Source of the DNA: Paenibacillus sp. LHD-38
GTDB lineage: Bacteria > Bacillota > Bacilli > Paenibacillales > Paenibacillaceae
Assembly: GCF_031157315.1 (NCBI RefSeq)
Contig: NZ_JAVIFU010000047.1
Location: 1-52,357, forward strand
DNA length: 52,357 nucleotides
Direction of reading: 5' to 3'
The notes beneath the pieces are model-generated. The model searched no databases, was not told the origin of the DNA, and worked only from the letters and a program-made list of their open reading frames with translations. A program made the translations under genes and the position numbers. Positions 41,259 to 50,294 of this stretch are shown in pieces (the first letter of the stretch is position 1; each line of letters opens with the position of its first letter).

Positions 41259-41361
41259 TTTTACCGGGATTTAATCCTTTTATGCATCTCCATTCACAAT
41301 TGAGTGCTAAAGTAAGTGTCAAAGGACTAGAAATAGAAGCTAGTCGAACGAGGGGAATATC

Positions 41362-42894
41362 ATGAATGGAGTCGGGATTGGTTTATTCAATCGAGATATG
41401 CTCCGCAGCATCAAAGAGCGCTGGGATGAGGGCGGCATCGGTGTTATCTATGTTCGCTTCCGATTAGGTCATGCCTTGTCAGAAGCTGCATTGCATCTTT
41501 GGGAGAGCGGAGAGCAAAGACTCTTTTGGCGTCAGCGGCTTGAATGGGACTACTTCTTTTTGTTTGAACGTCGGCAAGAGGATGATCCGATCGTCAAGGT
41601 CATTGAACAAGCGTTGGAGCGGTTGCACGGCAGGTTACGGAAAGCTTGGGCAGCTGGCGGGAAGGAAAACGCGGCAGAATGCGAAGCTGAGGTTAGCATG
41701 GGGATATCTGCCGCGTTTCCTCCAGCTACCGGCCGTTCCTCGGAATCGGTTGTATACAGGATGCTGCTGGATGCGATGGAGCAGAGCGCATATCATATCT
41801 CGCTTGGCAGGGAGCATAAGGAATCCAGCCCGGTTAGCCGATTGGACAAGGTGAACTTCGGTCAGTTCGCGGCAACAAGTGAGTCCTCGCATAACCAAGA
41901 TTTATCGGGGGTTCACAGCAAATCCGTAAGAATTGGCACGCTCGCAGTTCCGTTTCCGATATTTCCTGCAAGGGCAAGAGTATCGGAGGTCGCTTACTTG
42001 TTTGATACGAATGCAAAGGCGCAAGGCGCTGTCATTGTCGACCAAGGAAAACCGATCGGAATCCTAATGAAGGAGAAGCTGCATCAGATGCTGGCCGGCC
42101 AATTCGGGCTTCCGCTTTATTGGAACAGGCCGGTCGAGCGAATCATGAACAATCAGCCGCTCATCGTGGATGAACAGCTGACTGTCGAGCATGTATCGCA
42201 GCTGGCGATGGCGCGGGATTTTTCGCAGCTTTACGATGTAGTTCTCATTACGAAGGATGGGCAGATGGCGGGTGCGGCTTCGATTAGATCCATTCTGGAG
42301 TGCATAACGACGCTCCGAACGGAGGCAGCGCGCACGGCTAATCCGCTTACGGGGTTGCCGGGGAACGAGGAAATCCAGCTCGAGCTGCGACGGCGAATCG
42401 GCCAAGCCGAGCCGCTTGCCGTCATCTATGCGGATCTCGACTATTTTAAATGGTATAACGATTGCTTTGGCTTTGGCATGGGCGATAATTTGATTCGCTA
42501 CCTCGGAGAATTACTACGGAGAGAGCTTGATCAGTTCGGCGGCAGCGTTGACTTTATCGGTCATATCGGCGGGGATGATTTTATAGCGGTGACGAAGGCT
42601 TCTATTGCTGAAAGCTTATGCAATTCATTGATCACAAAATTCGAACATGGCATTAAACCCTTCTACGGGGGTGCCGAGATCACCACTGTCGAGGATCGGC
42701 ATGGCAACCTAATTGATCATGAGGGCGTAACGCTCTCCTTGTCGCTCATGCTGTGGGATGGGAAGGTGCCGCTTACGACGGAGGAGATCCCAAGGCTGGC
42801 GGCTAAGCTGAAAAAGCAAGCGAAAGCACTTAAAGGCAGCGTATGTGTCATGGATCAAATATCAGGAATGCATCATGGAGAGGAACGAAAGTAA
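41362..42894 (+). CDS. CBS-GGDEF diguanylate cyclase
   Basis: The 510-residue soluble protein has an unassigned N-terminal region (about 1-200), a CBS pair at about 200-325 (GAVIVDQGKPIGILMKEKL, VVLITKDGQMAGAASI) and a C-terminal GGDEF domain. The domain starts at TGLPGNEEIQ with the active-site motif GGDDF at 403-407; the nearby DLDYFKWYND is the metal/substrate strand. GGDDF is a functional variant in some cyclases. It should make c-di-GMP under control of a CBS-bound nucleotide. No RxxD inhibitory site is obvious. The EAL gene begins 3 bases after its stop, so synthesis and breakdown are co-expressed. Confidence 0.8.
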   Translation: MNGVGIGLFNRDMLRSIKERWDEGGIGVIYVRFRLGHALSEAALHLWESGEQRLFWRQRLEWDYFFLFERRQEDDPIVKVIEQALERLHGRLRKAWAAGGKENAAECEAEVSMGISAAFPPATGRSSESVVYRMLLDAMEQSAYHISLGREHKESSPVSRLDKVNFGQFAATSESSHNQDLSGVHSKSVRIGTLAVPFPIFPARARVSEVAYLFDTNAKAQGAVIVDQGKPIGILMKEKLHQMLAGQFGLPLYWNRPVERIMNNQPLIVDEQLTVEHVSQLAMARDFSQLYDVVLITKDGQMAGAASIRSILECITTLRTEAARTANPLTGLPGNEEIQLELRRRIGQAEPLAVIYADLDYFKWYNDCFGFGMGDNLIRYLGELLRRELDQFGGSVDFIGHIGGDDFIAVTKASIAESLCNSLITKFEHGIKPFYGGAEITTVEDRHGNLIDHEGVTLSLSLMLWDGKVPLTTEEIPRLAAKLKKQAKALKGSVCVMDQISGMHHGEERK

Positions 42895-42896
42895 AA

Positions 42897-44117
42897 TTGA
42901 GACAACTTAGTGAGATATGGCGGCTAAAAGGCGTGAAGAACGAGAGCGCAGGCCATCTTGGCATTATATATTTGTCGTGGCAGCTTCCGACTGGCGATCA
43001 GAGGAGCCGCGATTGCTCGCTGCAGGAGCAATGGCGCGTTTTTGCGGAGCGCGAGGCAAAAGCTGCATTTGGCAGCTCCTTGCTTTATGAGGGTTTACAA
43101 TGGATGAAGGAGGATTTATTCATTCATTTGCGATTGCCGGCAGGACGCCAGCCGCTGCTTGAGGGGTGGCTGCTTGAGCTTGCCCATAAGCATACTCATG
43201 ATTGGGAGCGGCGCTTTATTGAAGGGCTCGACTGCGGGGAGCGGCTTAACGTGGATAGGAAGCTTCATGCAGGGGTTGCCGTTTCCTCAAATGATTCGCT
43301 TGCCGCAGACGGCTTGGTTTGGTACGAGGTAATGAAAAAAGCGATTTTGCACGGCCAATCGGCAGACGCAATGGTGCGCAGCTTAAAGCGGCGGGCAATC
43401 GACCACGTGATCGGCGAACGGCTTATCAAGCCCGTGTACCAGCCAATCGTTTCGCTGCAGCGTTCGGTAGAGGTGTTTGGTTACGAAGCGCTAACGCGAA
43501 CGGAGGATACGACTTGGTTCGGGGGGCCAATGGAGCTGTTTCTCTTTGCCGAGCAGCAGGGATTGACATACTCGCTGGATCGCTTGGCAAGGGAGAAAGC
43601 AATCGACGGCTGTATCCCGCTTTTGCCAAACCAGAAGCTGTTTATAAACGTAATGGCGCAAATTATGGAAGACCCAAGCTTTTCGCCGGGACAAACGCTA
43701 AGCCTGCTGGAGCAGCATCACTTGTCTCCGCATCATGTCGTCTTCGAGATTACGGAACGAAGCGCAATTGCGGATTTTGGCACGGTAAAAAAAACGCTCG
43801 AGCATTATCGCAGCCAAGGCTACCAGATCGCGATCGATGATGTTGGAGCAGGGTACTCCTCCTTGCAATCCGTAGTTGAGCTGCGACCTGATTATTTGAA
43901 GGTGGACCGTTCCATCATCCAGAACATCCATCTCGATGAGATGAAGGAGCATATTTTGTATACGTTGATCCAGCTTGCCGCCAAAATGGACATCTCGATT
44001 ATCGCCGAAGGCATTGAGCTAGAAGAGGAGCTCTCGAAGGTGCGTGAGATGGGCGCCCAGTATGCTCAAGGATATCTCTTAGGCAAGCCTGAAGCTTTCC
44101 ATTTGCCTAAGCATTAA
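42897..44117 (+). CDS. EAL-domain c-di-GMP phosphodiesterase
   Basis: About 406 residues. The N-terminal 160 residues have no recognised domain (they look like a degenerate GGDEF or sensory fold). The EAL domain runs from IKPVYQPIVSL and has the catalytic Glu197 in GYEALTR, the metal ligands in INVMAQ, FEITERSA and AIDDVGAGYSSL, the Lys in YLKVDRS, Glu in IAEGIE and the terminal QGYLLGKP. All residues needed for hydrolysis appear present. The likely TTG start at 42897 is 3 bases after the GGDEF gene stop; earlier in-frame starts lie inside that gene. Confidence 0.82.
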   Translation: MRQLSEIWRLKGVKNESAGHLGIIYLSWQLPTGDQRSRDCSLQEQWRVFAEREAKAAFGSSLLYEGLQWMKEDLFIHLRLPAGRQPLLEGWLLELAHKHTHDWERRFIEGLDCGERLNVDRKLHAGVAVSSNDSLAADGLVWYEVMKKAILHGQSADAMVRSLKRRAIDHVIGERLIKPVYQPIVSLQRSVEVFGYEALTRTEDTTWFGGPMELFLFAEQQGLTYSLDRLAREKAIDGCIPLLPNQKLFINVMAQIMEDPSFSPGQTLSLLEQHHLSPHHVVFEITERSAIADFGTVKKTLEHYRSQGYQIAIDDVGAGYSSLQSVVELRPDYLKVDRSIIQNIHLDEMKEHILYTLIQLAAKMDISIIAEGIELEEELSKVREMGAQYAQGYLLGKPEAFHLPKH

Positions 44118-44125
44118 AAGAACGT

Positions 44126-44169
44126 AATGGGCTTTCCTATGGCAGCGATGCTTGGGAAAAGCCCATTTT
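44126..44169 (+). terminator. Terminator of the GGDEF-EAL operon
   Basis: AATGGGCTTTCC pairs with GGGAAAAGCCCATT with small bulges, followed by TTG. It separates the c-di-GMP genes from polA, whose start lies 50 bases further on. Confidence 0.75.
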
Positions 44170-44219
44170 GTGGTATACTGGGAGGTATGAATGCTACATA
44201 AAGAAGGTGTTGATTCCTT

Positions 44220-46898
44220 ATGGAAAAATGGATGCTCATTGATGGAAATAGTATAATTTACCGCGCGTTTTTCGCAATCCCGCCGCTTACGAATTCGTCC
44301 GGCAACCATACGAACGCGATATTCGGTTTTACGACGATGCTGCTCAAGCTGCTTGAGCAAGAGAAGCCGACACATGTGCTGGTTGCCTTTGATGCCGGCA
44401 AAATAACGTTCCGACATGAAGGTTATGCGGAATACAAAGGCGGAAGACAAAAGACGCCGCCTGAGCTGTCAGAGCAATTCCCGGTGCTTAAGGAGCTGCT
44501 GAACGCTTTCAATATTTCCCAGTTCGAACTGTCAGGCTTTGAAGCGGATGATATTATCGGAACGCTTACGAAAGCGGCAGACGATCAGGGCGTGGAGACG
44601 TTCGTCGTTACCGGGGACAAGGATATGCTCCAGCTTGCATCCGATAAGGTGACTATTGCGGTTACGCGCAAAGGTGTCAGCGAGGTTGATCTGTACACGC
44701 CCGAAGCTATTCAAGAGAAATATGGCCTTGTGCCAATGCAAATTATCGATTTAAAGGGTCTCATGGGCGATGTCTCCGACAATATCCCAGGCGTGCCCGG
44801 CGTCGGCGAGAAGACGGCGCTTAAGCTGCTGCACGAGCATGGCTCGGTTGAAGGCGTCTTGGACAATTTGGACAAGCTCAAAGGCAAGCTGAAGGAAAAC
44901 ATTGAGAATCATAAAGATGATGCCGCGATGAGCAAGAAGCTGGCGACCATATTCCGTGAGGTGCCTTTTGAAAAGAGCATGGAAGAGATTCGCTATGCGG
45001 GCTATGACGGCTCGAAGCTAGCGGATGCATTCCGCAAGCTCGAATTCAAATCATTGATCGAACGGCTGCAGCTAGGTGCGGAAGCAGGGGATATGGAAGA
45101 GGAAGCGCAGGCGGCGGCAGCTGATCTGAATATTCGAATTATCGAGACTGATAATGATGCGGAGATGCTGGCTAAGCTGGTCGGGCTGCTCGGGAAATCG
45201 GACAAAAACGGCTTGTATATCGAAGCCATAGGCGAAAATCCGCATCACGCGGAGCTGGTAGGCCTTGCGATTGCCACGGAGGAGGAGGTTTTTGCCCTTC
45301 CCTTCCATGTGCTTAAGCAGCCTTTCGCCGCGAAGCTTCGTGAGTGGCTGGAGCAAGCGGACAAGCCGAAGTACGGCTTTGATCTGCACAAGGTGGAGCT
45401 TGCGCTTAAGTGGAGCGGAATTAGCTTCGAGGGTTCAGCATTCGACGTTCAGCTCGCCGCCTACCTGCTTGATCCAACTGAAGCGAGCCAGACGCTGAGC
45501 GGCATCAACGAGAAGCAAGGGCTGTCTATGCTGCCGCCGGATGAAGCTGTATACGGGAAGGGCGCGAAGTTCAAAGTGCCAGATTCGGATACGTTGTACC
45601 GGCATTTGTCTATGAAGGCGGAAGCAGTTCGGAAGCTGGTGCCGCTGTTAACCGATGAGCTAAGCAATACGGGGATGAGCAAGCTTTATTTTGACATGGA
45701 GCACCCTTTGTCACGTATCCTCGCCGGTATGGAGTTTCAGGGCATTAAGGTGAAATCCGAGGAGTTGGAGGCGCTTGGCCGTAATCTGGAGGGACAGCTT
45801 ACGACCATTATTAGCAATGTGTACAAACTCGCCGGCATGGAATTCAATATTGGTTCTCCAAAGCAACTTGGCGAGGTTTTGTTCGAGAAGCTTGGATTGC
45901 CCGCCAAGAAAAAGACGAAAACAGGCTATTCAACGGATGCAGAGGTGCTCGAGGAGCTCGCTCCTTATCATGACATTATCCCGCTAATCCTGCATTACCG
46001 CCAGCTCTCCAAGCTGCAGTCCACTTATGTAGAAGGGCTGCTGAAGGAGGTACGCAAGGAAACGGGCAAGATCCATACTTATTACCGCCAGACGATTGCA
46101 GCTACGGGTCGTCTAAGCAGTCAGTTCCCGAACCTGCAGAATATTCCGATCCGCTTGGAAGAAGGACGCCAAATCCGCAAGGCATTCGTTCCGTCTGAGC
46201 CCGGCTGGTCCATTGTAGCAGCCGACTATTCGCAGATCGAACTTCGGGTGCTTGCGCATATCGCAGACGATTCGAACATGAAGGAAGCTTTTATTAAGGA
46301 CATGGATATTCATACGAAGACCGCGATGGACGTATTCGGCGTACCTGCTGATCAAGTCGATCCCAATATGCGGCGCTCAGCTAAGGCGGTCAACTTTGGT
46401 ATCGTATATGGAATCAGCGATTTCGGTCTATCGCAAAACCTTGGCATCACACGTAAAGAGGCTGGCAAATTCATCGAGGATTATAAGGAAGTGTTTAAAG
46501 GTGTCCGTCAATATATGAGCGACATTGTCCTGCAGGCAAAGCGTGATGGTTATGTGGCGACACTGCTGGAGCGGAGACGCTACTTGAATGACATCAACGC
46601 CTCGAACTTTAACCTGCGCTCCTTTGCAGAGCGGACAGCCATGAATACGCCGATTCAAGGCACAGCAGCCGATATTATTAAATTGGCGATGGTGCATATG
46701 GATGCTACGCTGCGCGAGCGCAAGCTGAAGAGCCGCATGCTGCTTCAGGTGCACGATGAGCTCGTATTCGAGGTGCCGGAGGATGAGCTTGAGCTTATGA
46801 AGACGCTTGTGCCGGAGGTTATGGCTGGAGCGCTCGAGCTCGATGTTCCGCTTAAGGCGGACATGAGCTTCGGTGACAATTGGTATGAAGCAAAGTAG
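44220..46898 (+). CDS. polA: DNA polymerase I
   Basis: The 892-residue protein has three regions. The N-terminal 5'-3' exonuclease spans about 1-290 (LIDGNSIIYRAFFA, DDIIGTL, VTGDKDMLQL, GVGEKTALKLL). The proofreading-exonuclease fold (about 305-470) lacks the catalytic acidic motif (IEAIGENP stands where FDTETD is expected). The polymerase domain has motif A DYSQIELRVLAHIAD, the O-helix RRSAKAVNFGIVYG and motif C QVHDELVFEV. Loss of proofreading residues is normal for the Bacillus-type enzyme. It functions in replication and repair, and leads the conserved polA-mutM-ytaF-coaE cluster. Confidence 0.96.
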   Translation: MEKWMLIDGNSIIYRAFFAIPPLTNSSGNHTNAIFGFTTMLLKLLEQEKPTHVLVAFDAGKITFRHEGYAEYKGGRQKTPPELSEQFPVLKELLNAFNISQFELSGFEADDIIGTLTKAADDQGVETFVVTGDKDMLQLASDKVTIAVTRKGVSEVDLYTPEAIQEKYGLVPMQIIDLKGLMGDVSDNIPGVPGVGEKTALKLLHEHGSVEGVLDNLDKLKGKLKENIENHKDDAAMSKKLATIFREVPFEKSMEEIRYAGYDGSKLADAFRKLEFKSLIERLQLGAEAGDMEEEAQAAAADLNIRIIETDNDAEMLAKLVGLLGKSDKNGLYIEAIGENPHHAELVGLAIATEEEVFALPFHVLKQPFAAKLREWLEQADKPKYGFDLHKVELALKWSGISFEGSAFDVQLAAYLLDPTEASQTLSGINEKQGLSMLPPDEAVYGKGAKFKVPDSDTLYRHLSMKAEAVRKLVPLLTDELSNTGMSKLYFDMEHPLSRILAGMEFQGIKVKSEELEALGRNLEGQLTTIISNVYKLAGMEFNIGSPKQLGEVLFEKLGLPAKKKTKTGYSTDAEVLEELAPYHDIIPLILHYRQLSKLQSTYVEGLLKEVRKETGKIHTYYRQTIAATGRLSSQFPNLQNIPIRLEEGRQIRKAFVPSEPGWSIVAADYSQIELRVLAHIADDSNMKEAFIKDMDIHTKTAMDVFGVPADQVDPNMRRSAKAVNFGIVYGISDFGLSQNLGITRKEAGKFIEDYKEVFKGVRQYMSDIVLQAKRDGYVATLLERRRYLNDINASNFNLRSFAERTAMNTPIQGTAADIIKLAMVHMDATLRERKLKSRMLLQVHDELVFEVPEDELELMKTLVPEVMAGALELDVPLKADMSFGDNWYEAK

Positions 46899-46946
46899 CC
46901 CATTGGCGCGCAGTTTCGGGTATAATGGTTGTTGAGGTGAGGAGAA

Positions 46947-47777
46947 ATGCCTGAATTGCCAGAGGTAGAAACCGTAAGACGAACATTAATTGAACTTGTA
47001 GCGGGAAAACGGATTAAATCTGTAACCGTAAGACTCCCGCGTATTATACAGCGTCCCGCAGAGCCAGAGCAATTTGCGGATGCCTTGGTTGGACACACGA
47101 TTCAAACCGTTGAACGTCGCGGCAAATTTTTGCGGATCCTATTGGATGGTCTGGTTTTAGTGTCGCATTTGCGAATGGAAGGACGTTATGGCGTATTTGC
47201 GTCGGATGAACCTATCGAACTGCATACGCATGTGATCTTTCATTTCGAGGATGGAACGGATCTTCGTTATAAAGATGTGCGCCAGTTCGGCACGATGCAT
47301 TTGTTCCAAGCCGGGCAGGAGCTGGAGCTCCCCCCGCTTAACAAGCTGGGCATAGAACCGCTTGAGCCGTCCTTTACTCTTGAAGCGCTGCGCAGCAAGC
47401 TGGAGAAACGTGCGACGAAGATCAAGCCGCTGCTGCTCAATCAAGAGCATATCGTCGGTTTGGGTAACATTTATGTGGATGAAGCATTGTTTCAAGCTCG
47501 CATTCATCCCGAACGCACGCCTAATACATTAAAGCCGGCAGAGTGGAAGCGGCTTTACGAAGCCATTCGTTCTACGCTTGCGAATGCCGTTGAGGCGGGC
47601 GGTTCATCGATTAAATCTTATGTAAACGGGCAAGGCGAGATGGGGATGTTTCAGCATCAGCTGCTCGTTTACGGCAAGAAGGACGAGCCTTGTCCGACCT
47701 GCTCCAAACCGATTTTTAAATTTGTCGTTGGAGGCAGGGGCACGCATATTTGCAATAAATGCCAGCCATTATCCTGA
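46947..47777 (+). CDS. mutM: Formamidopyrimidine-DNA glycosylase
   Basis: The 276-residue protein starts with PELPEVETVRR, where the N-terminal proline is the catalytic nucleophile and the following Glu completes the site. It contains the beta-clamp Lys region (FLRILL, VSHLRMEGRY), the helix-two-turn-helix with GNIYVDEALF, and a C-terminal zinc finger CPTC-x(n)-CNKC. It removes oxidised purines from DNA. It follows polA by 48 bases in the order seen in Bacillus. GAGGTGAGGAG precedes the ATG. Confidence 0.96.
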   Translation: MPELPEVETVRRTLIELVAGKRIKSVTVRLPRIIQRPAEPEQFADALVGHTIQTVERRGKFLRILLDGLVLVSHLRMEGRYGVFASDEPIELHTHVIFHFEDGTDLRYKDVRQFGTMHLFQAGQELELPPLNKLGIEPLEPSFTLEALRSKLEKRATKIKPLLLNQEHIVGLGNIYVDEALFQARIHPERTPNTLKPAEWKRLYEAIRSTLANAVEAGGSSIKSYVNGQGEMGMFQHQLLVYGKKDEPCPTCSKPIFKFVVGGRGTHICNKCQPLS

Positions 47778-47831
47778 TCAGTGAAAGGAACGGAGCAATA
47801 GCATTTCTTAATCGACATGCACAGACAAATA

Positions 47832-47919
47832 CTCCCCGCATATGATAGGTGTGTTACGAACAATAGGCGGATGTCTACTCACAGCGTTAACGTGAGCCGG
47901 ATAACCGCCGTGCGGGGAG
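47832..47919 (+). promoter_or_regulatory. Structured leader upstream of ytaF sequestering its ribosome site
   Basis: CTCCCCGCA (47832-47840) and TGCGGGGAG (47911-47919) form a perfect 9 bp outer stem. Inside, GGCGG (47866-47870) pairs with CCGCC (47905-47909), and CTCAC (47878-47882) with GTGAG (47892-47896). The 3' strand of the outer stem contains the GGGGAGG ribosome site of ytaF. The nested arrangement is compatible with a metal- or metabolite-responsive translational switch. I do not recognise a known riboswitch class in it. Confidence 0.5.
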
Positions 47920-47930
47920 GGACTTAACGA

Positions 47931-48650
47931 TTGTTCGCGCATGTTGCTTCGCTGTTAGTTCTTGCTTTTGCCGTTAGTTTAGATGGATTTGGTGTTGGTG
48001 TTACCTATGGCTTGCGGAGAATCCGCATCCCGTTGCTGTCGGTTCTTATCATTGCTTGCTGCTCCGGTCTGATTATTTATCTGTCCATGCAGGTAGGAGG
48101 CTGGCTGACCGGCTTTCTATCCGAATTCGTTGCGCGCCTCATTGGCGCATGCGTGCTGATGCTGATCGGCGGTTGGGCGCTTCTGCAGCTTAGGCGAGGA
48201 AAACGCAATGATGAGGCAAACGGGGCTGCCGAATCATCCGGCCGAGAGAGCGTCGTTGGAGCTGCTGATGGCAGTGCGAGAACGCATGCCGGAGAAATCG
48301 CAAGCGCAGCGCTTGTCGTTATGGTGGAGTTGAAACGCCTAGGGCTGGTCATTCAAATTTTGCGAACGCCGCAAGCAGCGGATGTCGACAAATCGGGGAC
48401 CATCTCTGCATCGGAAGCGGTTATGCTCGGCGTTGCATTATCTCTCGATGCTTTCGGAGCAGGACTCGGTGCTGCGTTGATCGGTTTGCCTTCGCTGCTA
48501 ACGGCTTTAATGATCGCGGCTGCGAGTGCGATTTTCTTAGTCGGCGGTATCCGTTTTGGTTTTCGTTTCTCTTCTTGGAGAGGCATGCAAACATTATCTT
48601 TACTGCCAGGCATATTATTAATCATGATGGGAATCATGAAGTTGTTATAA
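47931..48650 (+). CDS. ytaF: Sporulation membrane protein YtaF / MntP-like
   Basis: The 239-residue protein has about six helices in two halves, each with an Asp-containing motif: AVSLDGFGVGVTYGLRRI at the start and ALSLDAFGAGLGAALIGL in the second half. This internal duplication is typical for YtaF and the related MntP manganese exporters. A variable hydrophilic loop (about 80-130) separates the halves, and DVDKSGTISASEAVMLG looks like an EF-hand-type segment, as in other YtaF proteins. The TTG start is 10 bases after GGGGAGGG. The exact transport role is unclear. Lies between mutM and coaE as in Bacillus. Confidence 0.85.
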   Translation: MFAHVASLLVLAFAVSLDGFGVGVTYGLRRIRIPLLSVLIIACCSGLIIYLSMQVGGWLTGFLSEFVARLIGACVLMLIGGWALLQLRRGKRNDEANGAAESSGRESVVGAADGSARTHAGEIASAALVVMVELKRLGLVIQILRTPQAADVDKSGTISASEAVMLGVALSLDAFGAGLGAALIGLPSLLTALMIAAASAIFLVGGIRFGFRFSSWRGMQTLSLLPGILLIMMGIMKLL

Positions 48651-48665
48651 TTTGAGGTGAAATGG

Positions 48666-49262
48666 ATGAAAATCGGATTAACCGGCGGTATTGCCAGCGG
48701 TAAAAGCAATATCGCGAGCTTGCTCGTGGAACGCGGTGCGCTGCTGGTCGATGCCGATCAAGTCGCAAGAGAGGTTGTGCTTCCAGGTGAACCGGCACTA
48801 GAGGCAATAGCCTCTACGTTCGGACAAGCCGTACTTGAGGCGGATGGTTCGCTTAACCGGAAGGCACTAGGTGAAATTGTATTTCGGGACAAAGACTCGC
48901 TGGCTAAGCTCGAAGCGATTACGCATCCGGCTATTCGGGAGCGTATGCAGGCAAAAATACATACCTATGCGGAGCAGTTCCCCGAACGGTTAATCGTAGC
49001 GGACATCCCGCTTTTGTACGAGACCAAGCAGGAGCATCTCTTCGACGGCATAATGGTCGTATACGTGCCTGCGGAGATACAGAAGGTTCGATTAATGGAA
49101 AGAAACCAAGTTTCAGAGGAAGAAGCCAGTCGAAGAGTCTCGCTGCAAATGGATATCGAGCAAAAGCGCAGTAAGGCGGATTGGGTAATTGATAACAGCG
49201 GTTCGCTTGCGGAGACGAAGCGGCAGCTGGACGAATTTTGGAAAAGTCAGTGCTTGCCATGA
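48666..49262 (+). CDS. coaE: Dephospho-CoA kinase
   Basis: The 198-residue enzyme has the P-loop GLTGGIASGKS, the LVDADQVAREVV substrate motif, the THPAIRERM helix and DIPLLYET Walker B-like strand, all diagnostic of CoaE, which makes the last step of coenzyme A synthesis. The start is ATG 48666, seven bases after TGAGGTG; GTG 48657 overlaps that site. It overlaps the next gene by four bases (ATGA). Confidence 0.94.
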   Translation: MKIGLTGGIASGKSNIASLLVERGALLVDADQVAREVVLPGEPALEAIASTFGQAVLEADGSLNRKALGEIVFRDKDSLAKLEAITHPAIRERMQAKIHTYAEQFPERLIVADIPLLYETKQEHLFDGIMVVYVPAEIQKVRLMERNQVSEEEASRRVSLQMDIEQKRSKADWVIDNSGSLAETKRQLDEFWKSQCLP

Positions 49263-49825
49263 GAGTGCTGCTGAAGAAAAGAGTATTGCTGTTGCTGCTG
49301 CTCGGATTAATGACGATTCTGTTCCTTAAATCCGATTGGCTTGGCACTTGGATGTACCCCGTTAAGTTTAAGGATGATATTCGGGCAAGCGCATCAAATT
49401 ACGGAGTTGAGCCCCATTTGGTTGCGGCGATTATTCGCAGCGAAACCAATTATCGGACAGGCCAGGATTCGAAGAAGGGTGCTTTGGGCTTAATGCAAAT
49501 TATGCCTGATACGGCGGATTGGGTCGTTCAAAAAGCGGGCTTTAAGGATGTAACGGAGGATACGCTTCGGCACCGGGCAGATGTTAGCATTGAGGTTGGC
49601 TCCTGGTATTTACAATCTTTGAACCAACAGTTTGATCAGAATAAGGTTGCCGCCGTAGCTGCGTACAATGCAGGTCCAGGCAATGTTCGGAAATGGCTGG
49701 AAACCGGCGTGTGGGATGGAACGATCGAATCGGTCAAGGAAATACCGTTCGGTGAGACTAGACACTATGTACAGCGGGTCATTTACTATTATAATAAGTA
49801 TAAAGATTTATATCCGACTTTCTGA
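49259..49825 (+). CDS. Membrane-anchored lytic transglycosylase (SLT fold)
   Basis: The 188-residue protein has an N-terminal signal anchor (about 8-24) and a soluble lysozyme-like domain with catalytic Glu62 in AIIRSETNYR, GALGLMQIMPDTADW, and AAYNAGPGNVRKWL near the end, the standard SLT motifs. It cleaves peptidoglycan outside the membrane. The chosen ATG shares four bases with the coaE stop; GTG 49250 is an alternative. It lies in the same place as the SLT gene next to coaE in other Bacillales. Confidence 0.88.
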   Translation: MRVLLKKRVLLLLLLGLMTILFLKSDWLGTWMYPVKFKDDIRASASNYGVEPHLVAAIIRSETNYRTGQDSKKGALGLMQIMPDTADWVVQKAGFKDVTEDTLRHRADVSIEVGSWYLQSLNQQFDQNKVAAVAAYNAGPGNVRKWLETGVWDGTIESVKEIPFGETRHYVQRVIYYYNKYKDLYPTF

Positions 49826-49857
49826 TGGACAAGCAATTGCGAATGCGAAAATACAAT

Positions 49858-49906
49858 GAAGCCTTGGAGGCCTGTCTCTTCATGGACAGGCCCAGCCAAA
49901 GCTTCC
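49858..49906. terminator. Convergent hairpin between the transglycosylase and SASP genes
   Basis: GGCCTGTC and GACAGGCC form a perfect 8 bp stem, extended outward by AAGC-TTGG/CCAA-GCTT with mismatches. It lies between two convergent genes. No clear T-tract follows on either side. Confidence 0.55.
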
Positions 49907-49933
49907 GTTATTCATACAACTTTTAATGAATCA

Positions 49934-50152
49934 TTATTTGTATTGACCAGCAAGGGATTGCTCGGCAATTTGCACTAGGCGACGGGTAATGTATCCCCCG
50001 ATGGAGCCTGCGTCTTTTGTAGCCATGTTGCCGTAGTATCCGTCTTGCGGAATCGCGATGCCTAGCTCTTGAGCAACTTCAAATTTCATTTGATCAAGGG
50101 CAGCTGTCGCTTGTGGCACTACCAGTTGGTTACTGCTGCGGGATGCGCTCAT
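49934..50152 (-). CDS. Alpha/beta-type small acid-soluble spore protein
   Basis: The 72-residue protein has the family motifs ALDQMKFEVAQELGI, containing the GPR protease cleavage region, and GNMATKDAGSIGGYITRRLVQIAEQ, the DNA-binding helix. It coats and protects spore DNA. AAGGAGGTGAACATAC precedes the ATG, and expression by sigma-G in the forespore is expected for the class. It is the clearest sign that the organism forms endospores. Confidence 0.95.
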   Translation of the reverse strand: MSASRSSNQLVVPQATAALDQMKFEVAQELGIAIPQDGYYGNMATKDAGSIGGYITRRLVQIAEQSLAGQYK

Positions 50153-50294
50153 GTATGTTCACCTCCTTGCGGTTGGTAAAAGTATTATGTGCAAAAATCA
50201 AAACTTCATTACAGGAATTACATGGAAATTAAAATTATTTTTGAAGAGCTGATTTTCAAAGGCTTTTCGACAAAGAAAGGAGGCTAACCGCATC

